A stretch of DNA of 64,000 nt from Takakia lepidozioides (lineage: Eukaryota > Streptophyta > Takakiopsida > Takakiales > Takakiaceae): NCBI GenBank assembly GCA_030704615.1, contig CM060734.1, forward strand, positions 52,096,042 through 52,160,041, written 5' to 3'. Numbering within the stretch: the first letter of the stretch is position 1; every line of letters starts with the position of its first letter. Both the position numbers and the translations under genes were made by a program. Under the pieces are notes generated by a model. That model was not told the DNA's origin, made no database searches, and worked only from the letters and a program-made list of their open reading frames with translations. Of this stretch, positions 33,936 through 47,050 are shown in pieces.

Positions 33936-36900
33936 TCAGAAGTAAATTTGACGGCATTGAGAAGTTGTAGTCTCAGATGGGCAATAAGGGCACTTGAATG
34001 TACGTGAATTGCCCTTGGCGAGCTTATGGATTGATTGCTTGCACAATACATGGCCACAAGGCATCAGCATGGGAGGATTCTCGGCAGTGCTCTGGTCGCG
34101 TGATACAGGACAAGCAAATATGGAGTGAAACTGGTATGCTTTGTCTACTTCAATTTCAACCGGTAACTGCTTCATTGTTTGCCACTCCTGCCAAAGGTCA
34201 AAAGAATCACTCTCATCATTGTCGCTGATAACAGCCATCTCAACTCCAATTGGAAACATTCCATTTCAACATCCTTTGCAGAGATCTTGCAAGCGGATAG
34301 TTATAACCTACTGGCTAACCCATTGGCCTTAATTGAAGGGTTGATTTTCACAAATACCATTGGACACATTTGATAGGGGATTGTAGATAAACAAGAGAGA
34401 ATGCACTCATAAGACGTTCTTTGCCATAGCCTTGTGGCCATAGACCCCGCCCCCAGTTTACATGGAGCAAGAGGAAGTTTGTGAGGGGCTCACTCAAGTA
34501 GTTTGGGCTTTCCAAATATCCTCTAGAAAGCCCTTCGGACAAGCACCAATCTGCTGTGTGGGCTGCCCAACAATTAGACCCCGACAGGGTCAGGGATTTA
34601 GGCTCAGCCTCAAGATTTTGAAGGTTGGTGAACAGAGTGGCAGGGACTATGATCTTAGATGGTCCTGGAGAGGGTCGCTCTCTGATGAGAATTCCCCAGA
34701 CATTGTTCCAGAAAATGGATATCGTCTTCCAGGACAATCTACCTTATAAACAGAGCGAGCGAGAAAAGAGAATTAGACAATAGATCTTGCCCCTAGCCTT
34801 TGGCCAATGATCTGAAGAATGCAGATAGGGTGAAGGGAGGCAACCCTTGGGCTGGGAGAAGAGACTCAAATGGAGGGACAACCAGCACTAAGTGGAAATT
34901 CAGTTCATTCTCTCCTTGCACAAAGTCCTTTTATAGTCATTCCTTAACATGCATGCGCATTGCCTCAAAGGGCAGTGCAGTTCGTTTCTTCCTTATAGAT
35001 GTTAGACTGACAGATGCTGACCTGCTTTTTGTTTGCCATCATCACTGAGGCCAGCTTTATCAAAGTTGGGAGTGCCTGCGATCCAGCTGACACCGTTACA
35101 TGTAACGGGCTTTCATACGCTTGGCCCAGAAGGTTGCAACACTCCCTTGTGAACTCCAGAGCAACCACATCCCACTGTGATGGCGCCAGCAAATCTGAGT
35201 AAGGGGAAGTCTCAAGGCGGCCAGCCCAGAGGAGGCAACCCATTAGCCTTTGTATCTCTGCCATGTGCCGAGCTGCAAATGGGCCAAAGGCACCCCTTGC
35301 ATACTGGAGTGCCTGTGCACGTCCCTCCTTGTGTAGCACATGCACAAACTGTAGCTGGTGAAGCTGAAACTCAAGCGATGATCCCTGCTCATTTTAGAGG
35401 TCACATGTCAAGAGATTTCTTCAATCTACAGATCATTAGGTAAGGGTGTTAGGCATTTACATTGTCACCACCTTGCCCATAAGAGCAAGGTCTTGCAAAA
35501 GACCTTAAGGGACAAGCTGGAGAGAAACATTTCGTGAAGTTCAAAAGTTGTTGTTGCTAACTTCGTAACTAACAAACCTAAAGTGGCAAGACAAGACTTC
35601 CGTTGAAAGAGCTATTGTCACTTGCGGTAAGACAATAATTTAAACTAGTTTGTGTACCTAGAGAAGTATAGTATAATGTTAAGTATAGGACCTCCCATTG
35701 CTCATAAACAAGTGGAGACCTAGCGACTACGTGCACAGTGCACATATGCAATTTATACATTCTTCAGGTGTTGAACAGACACAAGTCTACTACAGCAAGT
35801 GCACACATCTAAGCAAAGTGTTGCTTTATACAACACTCTCCCACTCAAGGTTGAAACATGCCCAGGCCCATGTGACACACATGGACAATTAAACATGAAA
35901 CGTGCAAGAGATAAATTAAAAGCTATACCTTATTTTGCAGCACAAGTCGATTTTTTCTTGCCCAATCAAGCGCTGATTGCAAATTCTTGGACCGTAATTG
36001 CTCCAAAGTTTGGTACATTTCATAAAATGGAGTCTTAAGGGTTGCCGCATCAGATTCGTGAGTCTCGTCCACAAAGCTATCACCCAGATCAAACAGGCCT
36101 TGCCGGTAGAAATGCAGTGCAATAATTTGGTTCAGTAGATGACAATCAAATTCAACTTCTCTGTATGCCTTTGCTATGTCTGAAGAGAATGCCTTGTCCA
36201 ACATTTTTCCGTATTTACTCACAGCTAGGTTCACCTCCTTTTGAGACGCCCCAACCTGCAAAGAAAGAGGCGCAAATTAAACACTACTTGACTGTCATGA
36301 TGTAGCACAGTTGTCATCCTTGTTAGTTCGCCATACACTCAGTTTTCTATTGCCATCCTTCCAGGGCATGGTTTCTACCTCATTCACTGATGGCTAATGC
36401 ATGGGCATAGCTATATTATTTCTCCTAGTGTAACCATTGAGTGATAGAGAGAGGGAGGATGTTGCTTGGAATGTGAAGGTTAGGGCTCGTGGCAAATGAC
36501 AGAATGACAACTAATGGTGCCTAACCTGCTCGCCCATCCCCCACATTACTCCCTGTTGCTCTGAAATTACCGAGCAATATCAACAATGAAACTGTGGTGA
36601 AAGCTCACAGGCCATCATGGGCATTGGCAAAACGCTGGTGGACGATGTGCCATCGCTTGAGGTGCCAAACTCAAATAGCTTGGCAATTCACACTGTGACT
36701 GTAAAGTCACACTTCTGTGAGTCATGCTTCCAGAACCCCTAACCAATATTAGAGACTGTCGCAATTAAGTGTTGCACGATTAGGACTCTTGCCGATTCCA
36801 GCAGCAGTTCACCTCTTTCAGATTGCCTCACCAGGAAATAAAACACTTGGTACACGTTTAGGGGCTCCTGATCCTAGTCCACTAGTCAAAACACCGGCAA

Positions 36901-37249
36901 ATCTTGTCTATATCGTCGTATATTTGTAGCATTTAAACCGATATGGGAGTACGGTAAAATCTTGGACCCCGATTGAAATAAATGACACCCCCTCTTTCCA
37001 AATTTTGTAAGGTTTGTTTCCAAAGAATTTCACCTGATTTGATGGCCCAATCTCCGTCAATCTCCCGTGCAAGTCTGTAAGTAAAGCCTTTTGGTTCGCC
37101 ACTGACCACTCTGAAAGCTCAAGGACCTGCTTTGCCGCTAACTCAATCTCCTGAAGCATTTTGTCAATGACATCTTGTGTCTTCGAATAGGATACCTTCT
37201 GCTTTTTGGATACACGGTCAAATGCGTCCCGAATAGAGGTTAAATCCAT
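33936..37249 (-). CDS. RMND5: RMND5/GID2-type subunit of the GID/CTLH E3 ubiquitin ligase
   Basis: Four exons on the minus strand, all phase 0: 37034-37249, 35929-36255, 35022-35384, 33936-34187; 385 aa, the size of plant RMD5-type proteins. Order of domains: N-terminal helical region; LisH (HLLNQIIALHFYRQGLFDLG); CTLH/CRA (LQFVHVLHKEGRAQALQYAR, HMAEIQRLMGCLLWAGRLE, CCNLLGQAYESPL); C-terminal degenerate RING beginning FHSIFACPVSRDQ, with MPCGHVLCKQSIHKL and FKCPYC, ending QIYF. The RING lacks some zinc ligands, as is usual for RMND5. With the MAEA/GID9 subunit it forms the catalytic RING pair of the complex. The exon ends fit known motifs without gaps, so the model is probably complete. Intron 3 holds a LINE tail. 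Confidence 0.95.
34385..34745 (-). mobile_element. LINE tail in RMND5 intron 3
   Basis: Read on the minus strand it shows TLFTNLQNLEAEPKSLTLSG, a WAAHTADWCLSEG-like block and the end segment (complement: ctcataagacgttctttgcc + atagccttgtggcca). It is in the same orientation as the host gene and lies between exons 3 and 4. Confidence 0.75.
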
Positions 37250-38770
37250 GCTGACAAGCTCCTTCCTTCCAAGTTAACTTTTTCCGCTGTATTTCCCCTG
37301 CTTTCCCTCCAACCTTCGCTGCTCTTGCCAAAAAATGACACTCTCGAGAAATCCTCCTTACTATCTCTCTATCACCATAGTCAAGAGAGATTCTTTCCTT
37401 CACAATTTCTTCTCTCCAATCCCTTATCTAGGTAGACTTGTTACTCCTCTTAGCCCTCCTCTTGGTTTGTCTCTTCACACTCTCTCGCTAATCCTCTCTA
37501 TCTCTTCATTCCTTCGTCTTCTATCTCTGTCCCACGCATCTCCTAACCCGTCCAGCGCACTCTGAGCCTCCCTAATTTATAATTCACTCGTTTTCAGTTC
37601 ATTGCTCCTTACTCTCGCCCACACCCCTCTCTCCGTTTATCTCCCTTCTCCTTTCAATCCTTACTCTCAGCAGCTTGACCACTACCTATTCAAGTTCTTT
37701 GTCCCTCAAGCTGTTACCCGTCAGCAAGCCCTCGAAACCTCTCTACTTTTGGTGTCGAATCGTCTCTCTACATCCAACTCTCTCTCCTCTCGTTCTATCT
37801 GGTCTGCAAACTATCTCATCCCAACCTCCATATACTCTATACACACGATTGCTTACGACCATCTACTCGAGGTGCTCTGGCAGCTCTGCCTTCCTCACAC
37901 ACTCGTCGACTAGTCCCGTTGGGCACTCCATGACCTTACCCTCAAGCTAAGCAAGCACCCCAATTTAGACTTGCCTGAAAGTTCCTCTAGGGTTTCCTCA
38001 ATCTGAGAAGGAAGTATTCCACTGTAAACAATGCCAGGCTGTCTGCCCCCCGACGCACATTCTGCATGGAATGTCGCCAACTAATGCCTTCTCGGCCTAG
38101 AATATCGTCAGACGATGCAGATTCCGCTTGGGATGTCCAGGAGCGGCGCATCTTGAGTCATAGGAATCGGGAATCTTGTCTTTTTGTGTACTTTAGTCTT
38201 GTCGCAAGCGTGGAATGGACTGCCTGTTGCCCATTCTTCCCGAGGCACCGGTTGCTCGTGCGGGACTGCATGTCTAGACAGTTGGAGATGTGAACCCGAG
38301 GTCACATTGCTAACTAGTCTGCAAAACAGCTGCGTGCTCGAGGCAGTACATACGTTGCTCTTAACTGCCTAATAACCGGATTGTGGTGTTCAGTTGAGAG
38401 TGGATGCATGGGAACCTTACAGTTGAAGCTGCGTTGCTATAACCTGCAGCCCCACCATCGCTACACCTGTTTGTCTGTCTGGCCTAGAGCTCTCCACACT
38501 GAAAATCTTATGTGATCTGGTGGCGTCTGTGTTTTGGAGTTGTTGTTCTGGTTGTTGGAGTGTGATGGTTCAGGTGCCGAAGACCTCCGAGAATGCTAAA
38601 TGAACATGTAACCTGTTTTCTGTGGCCTGTCTCTCTTCTTCCCCTTCGACAGGACGAACAGTCTATTGTATGCATCGCTTTCCCAACGCTAACGCAAATT
38701 AGTTCATTATATACCGATCTCAACTGGTCCCTTTCCTCTGGGCAATCAATCCCTTATTTTCCCTCCCCCC

Positions 38771-38812
<42 letters not shown>
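37250..38812. other. RMND5 upstream region, pyrimidine-rich, no gene
   Basis: On the plus strand 37330-37900 is strongly C/T-rich (so A/G-rich as RMND5 leader on the minus strand). Long frames there are Leu/Ser-rich consequences of composition. A (ct)n run occupies 38772-38810. Confidence 0.35.
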
Positions 38813-38813
<1 letters not shown>

Positions 38814-39448
38814 AGAGGCTGTAGTGTCCAAAGCCATGTCTGTTGCCATGAGATTGTCTGATGAAAATGAAGTTAGGCAGAAAACTTCCCTGAACTTGTT
38901 TCCAGTCAGTGACGTGGGGGAGGACATCTTGGATGACCTCAAGGGTCTACCCACTCTCGGCACTAGACTGAAATTTAAACTCAGGGCAGGAAGCCTACCT
39001 TTGAACAGCAAACAGAAGCAGAGAGGAAAGGGAGAGTGCAATTGCCCGTTGTGTGGGCAATCTGAAGACAGTATTCATTTTCTGATACACTGTCCGGGGT
39101 TCGCTCACCAAAGAGACGCTCTCTTCAACTCTATCAAGGGAATTGTGCCTGTACCCCTGTTTACCAACTTTGAAAGTCTCGAGGCTGAGCCAAAAGCCCA
39201 GGCCCTCCTGAGGCCTAGTTTTTGGGCAAATCACACACAGCAGATTGATGCTTGTGTGAAGGGATTTCTAGAGGATATCTGGAAAACCCGGATTAATTCT
39301 TTATATGAAGGTAAGTCTTACTACCAACGTCAGCCCCTGACAGAGGTAGGTTCTGTTCCTTTTGTTCCCGCTCAAACTGGGCGCGGGGTCAATGGCCACA
39401 AGGCAAACAACGTCTTATGAGTACAATCTCTCTCTCTCTCTCTCTATC
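38813..39448 (+). mobile_element. best-preserved LINE C-terminal tail
   Basis: An uninterrupted frame of about 200 codons reads DLEAVVSKAMSVAMRLSDE, then LKGLPTLGTRLKFKLRAG, a C-x2-C-x7-H-x4-C finger (CPLCGQSEDSIHFLIHC), LFTNFESLEAEPKAQALL and FLEDIWKTRINSLYEGKSYY, and ends at the gggcgcggggtcaatggcca segment with a (tc)n tail. The finger is the gag-knuckle-like module near the C-terminus of many LINE ORF2 proteins. It serves as the reference for the other tails. Confidence 0.85.
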
Positions 39449-39495
39449 TGTAGCTTTCCGCGGACGTTATAAAGCACCATTTCATTTCATTTCTC
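39449..39495 (+). repeat. dispersed (attt c)-tailed repeat end, copy 1
   Basis: Contains agctttccgcggacgttata + aagcaccatttcatttcatt, directly after the LINE tail. The same unit occurs at 45895-45975 (-), 46345-46410, 47698-47740 (-), 49085-49145 and 49225-49300. Confidence 0.75.
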
Positions 39496-42400
39496 TCTCA
39501 AACATACACATACAGTTCTTTCCTGTACTCATTGTCAATCTGTGAAATCGAAGTTGCAAGCGAATCTTCAGCAATCAGAGGAAGGGATTCCGTCAAGGAT
39601 TGTTGTGGTAAACCGAAATTAAGAGCAAGGTTGCCTTAAAGATGCATATGTTTAGACAAAATCAAGCTTATGATGAAGTAATTGTGCCCATGCAAGAGTG
39701 ATGACATATGCTAGCGTTTGTAACGTAGTGCTCAGCCACTGTATAAAACGGCTACATATAGTTTTAGCGAATAGGTGCAAGTGCAAACGGACTAATCTTT
39801 GGATAGGTAGTGAAATGTAAGCTACAGATGAGACATACGTAGCAAAGTGTCAGGCAATGCCGTGCATTCTACAGCTGAGTGTTACATTTCAGCTGCACTC
39901 GGCCGACGTGAAACCAAGCAGTCTGTGAAACAGCTTGATTTCTTGAAGAATTCTTGCCTTTAGCAGTATGCGCACCTTACGAAAATTGCTTCACCATGGT
40001 CGTTAGGCCGATTGAACGCAAGCCACAGAGCTTGTTGCGGTAATGCTATTGGTGTTTGTTCTCTGCCAGGGAAACTTCATATCCCTTGATTAGCAGTTGA
40101 ATACAAATCCATCAACAAAATGCTGTGCATTTGGTCTCGGATTATCTCACAGCTATCACCTAAACTTTTCAATAAGTGGTTAACTCGAGGTCTGTCTGCA
40201 GATTGTTTTAGGAAGTTCTTGGCCATCTACTGCAAACTTCGTATAGTTTCCAGTTTCTACACCTCATATGTGATACGGGCCGTTTACTTCATTTGTCCAC
40301 GTTACTCTTAGAGGACGGCGCCGCATGTGATGCAAAGGATTCTGACCATCATTTCACAGAACGGTTCCTTCCTGGTTATAATAATATCGTCTCATCCATC
40401 CAGTAGCTGTTTTCGTGACTACAATTTACGGCCTGAATGTAGAGATATGCACTCCCTCCTTCTTCAATTATCGCAATGACAGGGTAGAAAATCTTACCAG
40501 CCTGTATACTGAGCATCTGAGTACAACGATCGCAGATTCGTGGGAGAAACTGGAGCAGCTGACCTACAAGATGTACTCATGTACAAGGCATGAGACTGCT
40601 TGTATCTGTGGTATGGTCTCTGCTGTAGCAATTTCGCACTCGGGAAGGTGAAGATTGAAGCAGGAGTCTCCCATAGGGAAGAGACAAAGAGACTGATGGG
40701 AAGTGAAGATGGACTTAAGACCAAAATTGGCACTAAGAAAGGGATTCACAAAGTCGAAGAACAACTTGATTCAATGTCACCATTTGATGTCCCTCTAAGA
40801 TTGAGAGTCAAATGCAGCCCTTCTGTGGAACAGCTCTCGACCTACCTCTGTAGCCCTGGTCTGGATTTCCCTCCCTTCTTCGACTCTCCATCTGCCTAGG
40901 CCCCTTTTACTCCATGTAATGCGGAAATCACCTCGGATCCAGACAAAAAGAGAATTAATTAAGATAAAGACTAGTAAACTCTTTCTTCCTGTAAATCCTT
41001 GGATTGTATCTGGTTGAGTGACTTTATTCATTCTCTATTCCTAATCAGGATCTGTCACCCTGAGCTCACTTAATGATGTTCCTGCTTTTACTTTTCCCTC
41101 GTTTGATCCCTCCCTCTTATGTTTCATTATTTCTCTGTATTTTTCTTGTCTACTATGCATGCTGTATGGTCTCCTCATTGAAAGAAGGCTGATGGAAAAG
41201 TATCTGGCTGGACTCCCCAGTGAGGAAGGATGAATGCAAACTATGTGCTATCAATGAAGAGGAAGAGCCCCTCCTCCGACGAGGGCCACCCTCACCACCA
41301 GCTTTTGAGGTCCGACCATACTCCTTTACTTGTCTGTGAGATAATTTCAGCCCTTCTGTTCCTCTATTGCATGCAATGCTGTGACTCTCATGCTGAAAGA
41401 TGCCAAGGAAAGATTATTTAATGGTACCCCAGCTTGGGTGGTTAGGCTAAGTGAATTGAGTAGCTCTATGACTCCAAGATCTCAAGGACCATTGTATCAG
41501 AGGAGTATGCCCTTAAAACGATATCCATGCTACAATGATATTTGTCTAATGTGATGGCTGGCCATAGGAGGCTGGAGGTAACTCACAAGGGGAAGAACAA
41601 CCAAAGTTGGCTACTCCTCAGAGGAAAAGAGTGCGTTCTCTTTCAGGTACATCAGCTGTGCACTTTCTTTTGTGTCCTTGATGAGAGGGATAGAGAAGCA
41701 AAAGCAGCGTAAATGTGTGGGTCTCAAGGAAAGCAATAATTACTCAAGAGTCCTTGTTAATTCCCTGTTCTAAAATGCATGCGTGTGTTTTGCTGGCTAT
41801 ATGACCAGGTTTGGTTGTAAGCAACGACTTTTTCATACCCCGGCCACTAACTGCCACTGGAGGACCCTCTCCCTCATCTTCAGGAAGGTGAACAAACATG
41901 TCCACATAGTCTGCCTTGGCCATCAGCACAAAAGCATCCTGAAATTTTTCAGCACTAAGCTGATACTCGCAGAGAAATGAAATGGGATATATGATGTGGA
42001 ATATCCAGCCCTACTTGCTATATCTATTGTCAGCATAGTCTGCACTGTCGTTTTGAACCTGTATGAACTGGATCAATTGGTAAGGATGAATTGAAGAAAA
42101 CTGACACTTAGTTGGCATTGATGGCAGAGACACACCACTGCCACAAAGCCCAAGGAAGGAGATCCTTCCCGACAGTTTACGGAAGCAATATACTGCAAAT
42201 CTCTCCACAAAGGTTCCCATTATGACTTTGCTACCCCCGCAGTTCCAGCCTATGTGTTGGCATGTTAATGCTATTGGGAACTTGGAAATTGAATATATTT
42301 CCAAATACAATCTGATAGAAGGAAAAATATACATGGAACACATGAGCTAGGTCATGTCCCCTCACTGCCTGGAGGAGTGATTCTTCAAAGGGTAGATTCT

Positions 42401-43118
42401 AGCGGATAGTATGATTATTTTAGACATCACCGTAAGCCAAATGTGCGCAATGAAACGATTTGAGGTTTCTTCTCAGGATGAAATGCAAGCTATTATGGAA
42501 TGCATGTACAGTGGACGCATTAAAATATTGCAGTCACCACACCAGAAAATCACAGTGGAGATGTGTTGGTACCTGTGAATGCAGCGGCCATCTGATGTAG
42601 GGAAGAAGGCAAACTGGGCTGGTGGTTTTATGGAAAGAGCAATAAAGGTGAAGGAACGATGTGCTGGTCACAGACTGCTGCAGAAATCCTATCCGGGAGA
42701 CAGGAAGTTTTGGGGCTTGACAGATGGCGGGTTCAAAGAAAGGGTGACAACGGTGTGATCTCTAATGCCTGAATTGCATACAAGCTTTCTAATTAAATTT
42801 CTCGCTAGCAATTGTTCCTGTGACCCATAGCATGGACTAATGTGGGGTAATTAGTTTTTCTCTTCAACCTTCTGATGTCACATGCAAGTTGTCACTGGGG
42901 ATTCAAGTGCAATCTTACGACGGTCATCCGACTCCACTTCTCGGTCTTACTCCATACACGCCGGTATGCATGTAATCTAGTCTGATTGCTGCAATCCCAA
43001 AACACAATATACCCTCATGTCTAGGTCAGGGTTTACATGACAAAACCTGCCAGCTAACTGCATCTCATTGTGAAAGACAGATATGGGATATTTGTGTTTC
43101 TGTGGATTGAAAATGCAG
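39496..43118. other. upstream region of the tubby gene; possible unassigned 5' exons
   Basis: The tubby gene must have 5' exons here or beyond. Weak candidates are an open frame 40627-40899 (+; ...KRLMGSEDGLKTKIGTKK) and a short block ending at 41646 before CAG/GTACAT (EQPKLATPQRKRVRSLSG). Neither carries a recognised domain, and I could not connect them. No other gene is visible. Confidence 0.25.
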
Positions 43119-46100
43119 GATCTGGAGAAAAAGCTTTTAGAGCAAGGCTTGGCGCCAGTTTATCACGCCGACAAGAGTCCTAGCATGCAAGCATCCAAGA
43201 TTCTGGGAAGTATGATTGCAGATCGGCGTGTGTTTCTCATCCATCCCGGACCCCAAGGCTGTGGCCCTGTTGAATGCCACATTCGGCGCCACGTCAAGGC
43301 AAACTGGTTGTTCCCGAGGTGACACTCTGCATCTCACTCTTTCTATGCCGTTTGTAGCTGTGCTGTTGAAGTCTTCTGGGCTGCATGTAAACCAGAGTTA
43401 CTTCTTCTTCCTCTCGTAATCCTAGGTATTCACAGAAGGATGTCGCTAGAAGAAGGTCACAATTTGCAGTACTGTTGGTGTCTCCTGATTTACTCAAGGC
43501 ATGGAATTTGAAATAAAACACAATGTCAGAGAATGATTGGTATCCCATTTTGGAACGCTCTGTAACATTTTTGCTTTAGTTTCAGCAAAGTTGAAACTCA
43601 TTCAAACAAATAGGAATTGCTCTAGTCCGGGTAGCTTCTATCAAAGCAGTGTAAAGCTCCATGTATGTAATTGCTCTAGTATTTTGTGCAGTCATGCCTC
43701 AACTACTTTTGGCACTTGCAAAGACAGATACAGATTGCACTTGTCTGAGGGCGATCAATTCCTTCTATCTGCAAGAAAGCGGAAGAAAAGCAAGAGCAGC
43801 TATATCATATCTCTGGATGAAGAGGACATTTCAAAGCATACTGCCAACTATTTTGGAAAGGTTTGTTCCTGACTCCTGTGGCATTAGCATACATTATTAG
43901 AGCTGCACTTGGTAGTCTCTACTGGATGTAGCTGCGTGGAAATAACAAGGCCCCTTGACACTCTTAAGAGGACAATGCCATTGAGAAAGACCATTGTTCG
44001 TCTATTATATTGGACTTGAAGCACTGAACCTCTCCAGGTTCTGAAAAATGGAGCCAATTTGAAGAGGTTCATCATTGCTTCAAACTGTTGGGGTGCCACA
44101 TTTCAAATACAGGACAGCCATATCATGGGGGGACACAATTCAGCTACAGTGAAAGGAAGAAAGTTCCTTTACAACCAGCCACCACAACCATAAAAGCTAG
44201 AATTCAACTTCGAGAGGGCAACGAGGGTGATGTGGGGAGATAAAAAGATATTATGGTCTCTCAAAGGACCTTGGGCTATGAATAGTGCCTGACATTATAA
44301 CGGCACTCTTTAAGATTTTGGAAGGATGATGTGCAGTTGCGATCAAATTTCATAGGATCTGAGTTCTGGTTCTATGACAAAGGAGCACCCCCAACAGCAG
44401 CTGGAAACGGGTCAGTTGCACATCTATCCATCTATTAGGACATGATGTGGACTGCACAACATGTGAGAATGGTAGAAAGAGACAAAAAATAGAGAAAATG
44501 CGTTGAGACTAGTCCTGCTGTGAAGAACATTCTTATGGTGGAAGTTTGATGGTGTGCAGTCGTATACTGGTGAATGAGAGGGTGGAGCTGGGTGCTGTCA
44601 AGTATCACTACAATGTTCTTGGACTGGGAGGACCACGCAAAATGAGCGCCATCATACCTTGTCTTGAAGCAGATAACAAGCCCCATGTATTTGCGCCAAG
44701 ATCGGATGGATCCCATGTGATTTGGGACACTTTCAAGAAGGGTCAAGATCGAGAGAAGATGATTGTAATGCAAAACAAGCAACCCAATTGGAACAATGAG
44801 GTCAAAGTTCTCCCATTGAAGTTGCACAAAGGTAGACTAGAAAAAGAAATTTCCTATCTTTGGCTGAGAAAGAAAGAAAAAACTTCATAACATGCACAGA
44901 GGGCCATGGCTGAGAGACGAAATTATACTGGTCAAATAATTGTGATGAGGTAAACGTGACTCAGAGAATTCAACATTTTTTAACGTCTGCAGCCACTGGT
45001 ACAATGATCAGGGTAGTATGCAGGCTAGTTTTGCTTCCAGCTCTAGCCTAGTTATCCATGGCTGCCTCTACCATGTATCTAGGAGATGAATCATGACATT
45101 GTCATTTATTGTTAAGGTTGGTGTGAACTCTCACAAGTCCTTTTTTGTGTCTCTGTCGTATGCTGAAAACAACATCTTGTTAGTATAATGGTTGGCAGCG
45201 AGTCTTGTTTGTTTCTGATGATGATATTTGTCCATGTGGTCTGGCAGCTAGGTGCTTATTGCCTCGATTTCGATGGTCGTGTTACAAAACCCTCTGTCAA
45301 AAACTTTCAGGTACTAAGCGTGGCACTTCCTCGTTTTTGTTGGTAGGATGCACTTTTGCTTATTTTAGGAGTGGGAGATAATACTGTCAAATATGATCAG
45401 AACACAAATGTCCTGCTTTAATGAAACTCAATCTGCATATCTTACAGCACATCTTTGACGTCCACCAACACGAATCAAGTTTGAGGTCAAGAAGTAGCCT
45501 AAGCATAATGTGTCAAAGAAAGCAAATTGCTACTCTACCTATACAGATCACTGACAAAAGGTTATATGTTTGGTACAGTTGGTTGCAGACACCGATAAAA
45601 ACTACATTATTCTCCAGTTTGGTAAGGCAAGTTATGACCTCTATAGAAGAAGCTGACAGTAGTTGGTTCTTCCATATTGCACCTTGAGTAGTAGGAAGGT
45701 TCTGTGAGTTCTCCACTGTAGGTCTTACTTCCTCCCACCGTGTTATGCTAAAGGGCCATTGCAAGGGTGCAGATTGGGAGGAATCTATTCACAATGGATT
45801 ATCAGCACCCTATGTCTGCTTTGCAGGTATGTGTGCCCACCTACTTCACTGTCTATCTGTTTTTCATGGGAGAGACACAATTGGAAGTGGTACATAAACG
45901 AAATGAAATGAAATGGTGCTTTATAACGTCCGCGGAAAGCTCATAGAGCTTATGGGACAAAATGGAAGAACATGAGAGAGGAACAAAACCAGAAACCACA
46001 ATTAATGTTCTAGCGATTGTCTAAGGGTGAAGGCCTCGTGCAGGTAGGTTGCCAAGCATTTTTTATCCTCATAGTGGAAGACATCAGTGAGAGTTTGGGT

Positions 46101-46709
46101 TCCACTGAATAAACAGTGAAACGAAGAAACGAAGAAAGTAGTAAACTGGACTTGAAAAAACCTACTCCCCTCTTAAGTCAATCTTCTCTGCCCCCAGGGA
46201 GGTAATGAGACATCTTTCCCTCATGCTTTCTTACGTCCTTTAGGCTTTCTTGTTGTTATACCCACCCATGGGCCCTCACAGCCTTGCGTGGACATTATGA
46301 AGTTTCTTTTGGCTGTGGTTTTGTCTCTTCTTTCTTGTTTTTCCGTTTTGTCCCGCAAGCTCTTTGAGCTTTTCGCCAGATTGTAAAGTTACCATTTCAT
46401 TTCATTTCTCTTTTCCCTTCATTTCTCTTCAGTTCTCTACTGCCTTTAGACTGTTTTTGTCCCAAAAGCTCATTGGGCTTTTCATAGCCCCTAAAAAGTT
46501 CCTCTATATCTTTCACACCCCTCCCAAAAGCAGAATCGCATAAAAAAGGAAAATCACTCATGTTGATTTTAGTTCCAACTATCAGACTTGATGAAGCTTA
46601 GAATGCAAGTATTGAAATGGTCTCAAACCAACATTCTCAAGCCACAGCAATACTACAGGCTTTTGCGATTTGCCTTTCAAGCCTGGATCCCAAGTTGGTA
46701 TGCGAGTGA
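43119..46709 (+). CDS. tubby-like protein, tubby domain (5' end not resolved)
   Basis: Eight exons: 43119-43318, 43728-43860, 44337-44410, 44560-44800, 45248-45310, 45579-45626, 45773-45826, 46659-46709; 287 aa of the C-terminal tubby domain. Landmarks: RRVFLIHPGPQG and VECHIRRH (domain start), FLLSARKRKKSKSSYIISLD, SNFIGSEFWFYDKGAPP, LGAVKYHYNVLG-GGPRKMSAIIP, QNKQPNWNNE, FDGRVTKPSVKNFQ (tubby signature 1) and AFAICLSSLDPKLVCE-stop (signature 2). Tubby domains bind phosphatidylinositol 4,5-bisphosphate; basic residues of the KRKK stretch fit this. The intron after FGK uses AAG/GCAAGT, a canonical GC-AG donor; a GT donor five bases earlier would break the frame. Land-plant tubby proteins usually start with an F-box, which I did not find upstream. 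Confidence 0.93.
45895..45980 (-). repeat. dispersed repeat end, copy 2 (minus), in the last tubby intron
   Basis: The plus strand reads gaaatgaaatggtgctttat + aacgtccgcggaaagctcat and continues to ggacaaaatgg, the complement of the unit at 39449 and 49225. It is located in the intron before the last tubby exon. A diverged plus-strand copy lies at 46345-46410. Confidence 0.75.
46345..46410 (+). repeat. dispersed repeat end, copy 3
   Basis: Reads gttttgtcccgcaagctctt + tgagcttttcgcc and ends ccatttcatttcatttctct. More diverged than the other copies; a further weak copy follows at 46450-46500 (gtcccaaaagctcattgggc). Confidence 0.6.
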
Positions 46710-47050
46710 AGGCTTCCATCAACATTTTTCATGACTATTTTAGGCCTTGGTGAGCAATTCAGACATAGAAGATAAGATGAGGAAACATAAATGGACTGTC
46801 TTTCCACATAGCACTACGGTAATGCCTTGTGTTTATGACCAAGGTTGTAGATGGTGCCACAATATTTAAAAGACAGTCAAGCTGTCAAGAAGACCACTTG
46901 CATAATAGCAAATGCATTTTGCATCAGTGTGCAGAAACCAAGCTACTTAGCTCTCAGAGAAATACTAAACATGGAATGAACTGTATCCCATGCATGATGA
47001 TTTTGAATTCAGTGGCACTTTACAATGGCACTGCAACCGCCAGATTTTGC
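46710..47050. other. convergent 3' ends of tubby and AUX1 genes
   Basis: Only about 340 bp separate the stop codons of the two convergent genes. No other feature is visible. Confidence 0.5.

Noticed and set aside
37335-37950. Leu/Ser-rich plus-strand frames upstream of RMND5
   Set aside because: The region is a C/T-rich leader/promoter; the frames follow from composition.
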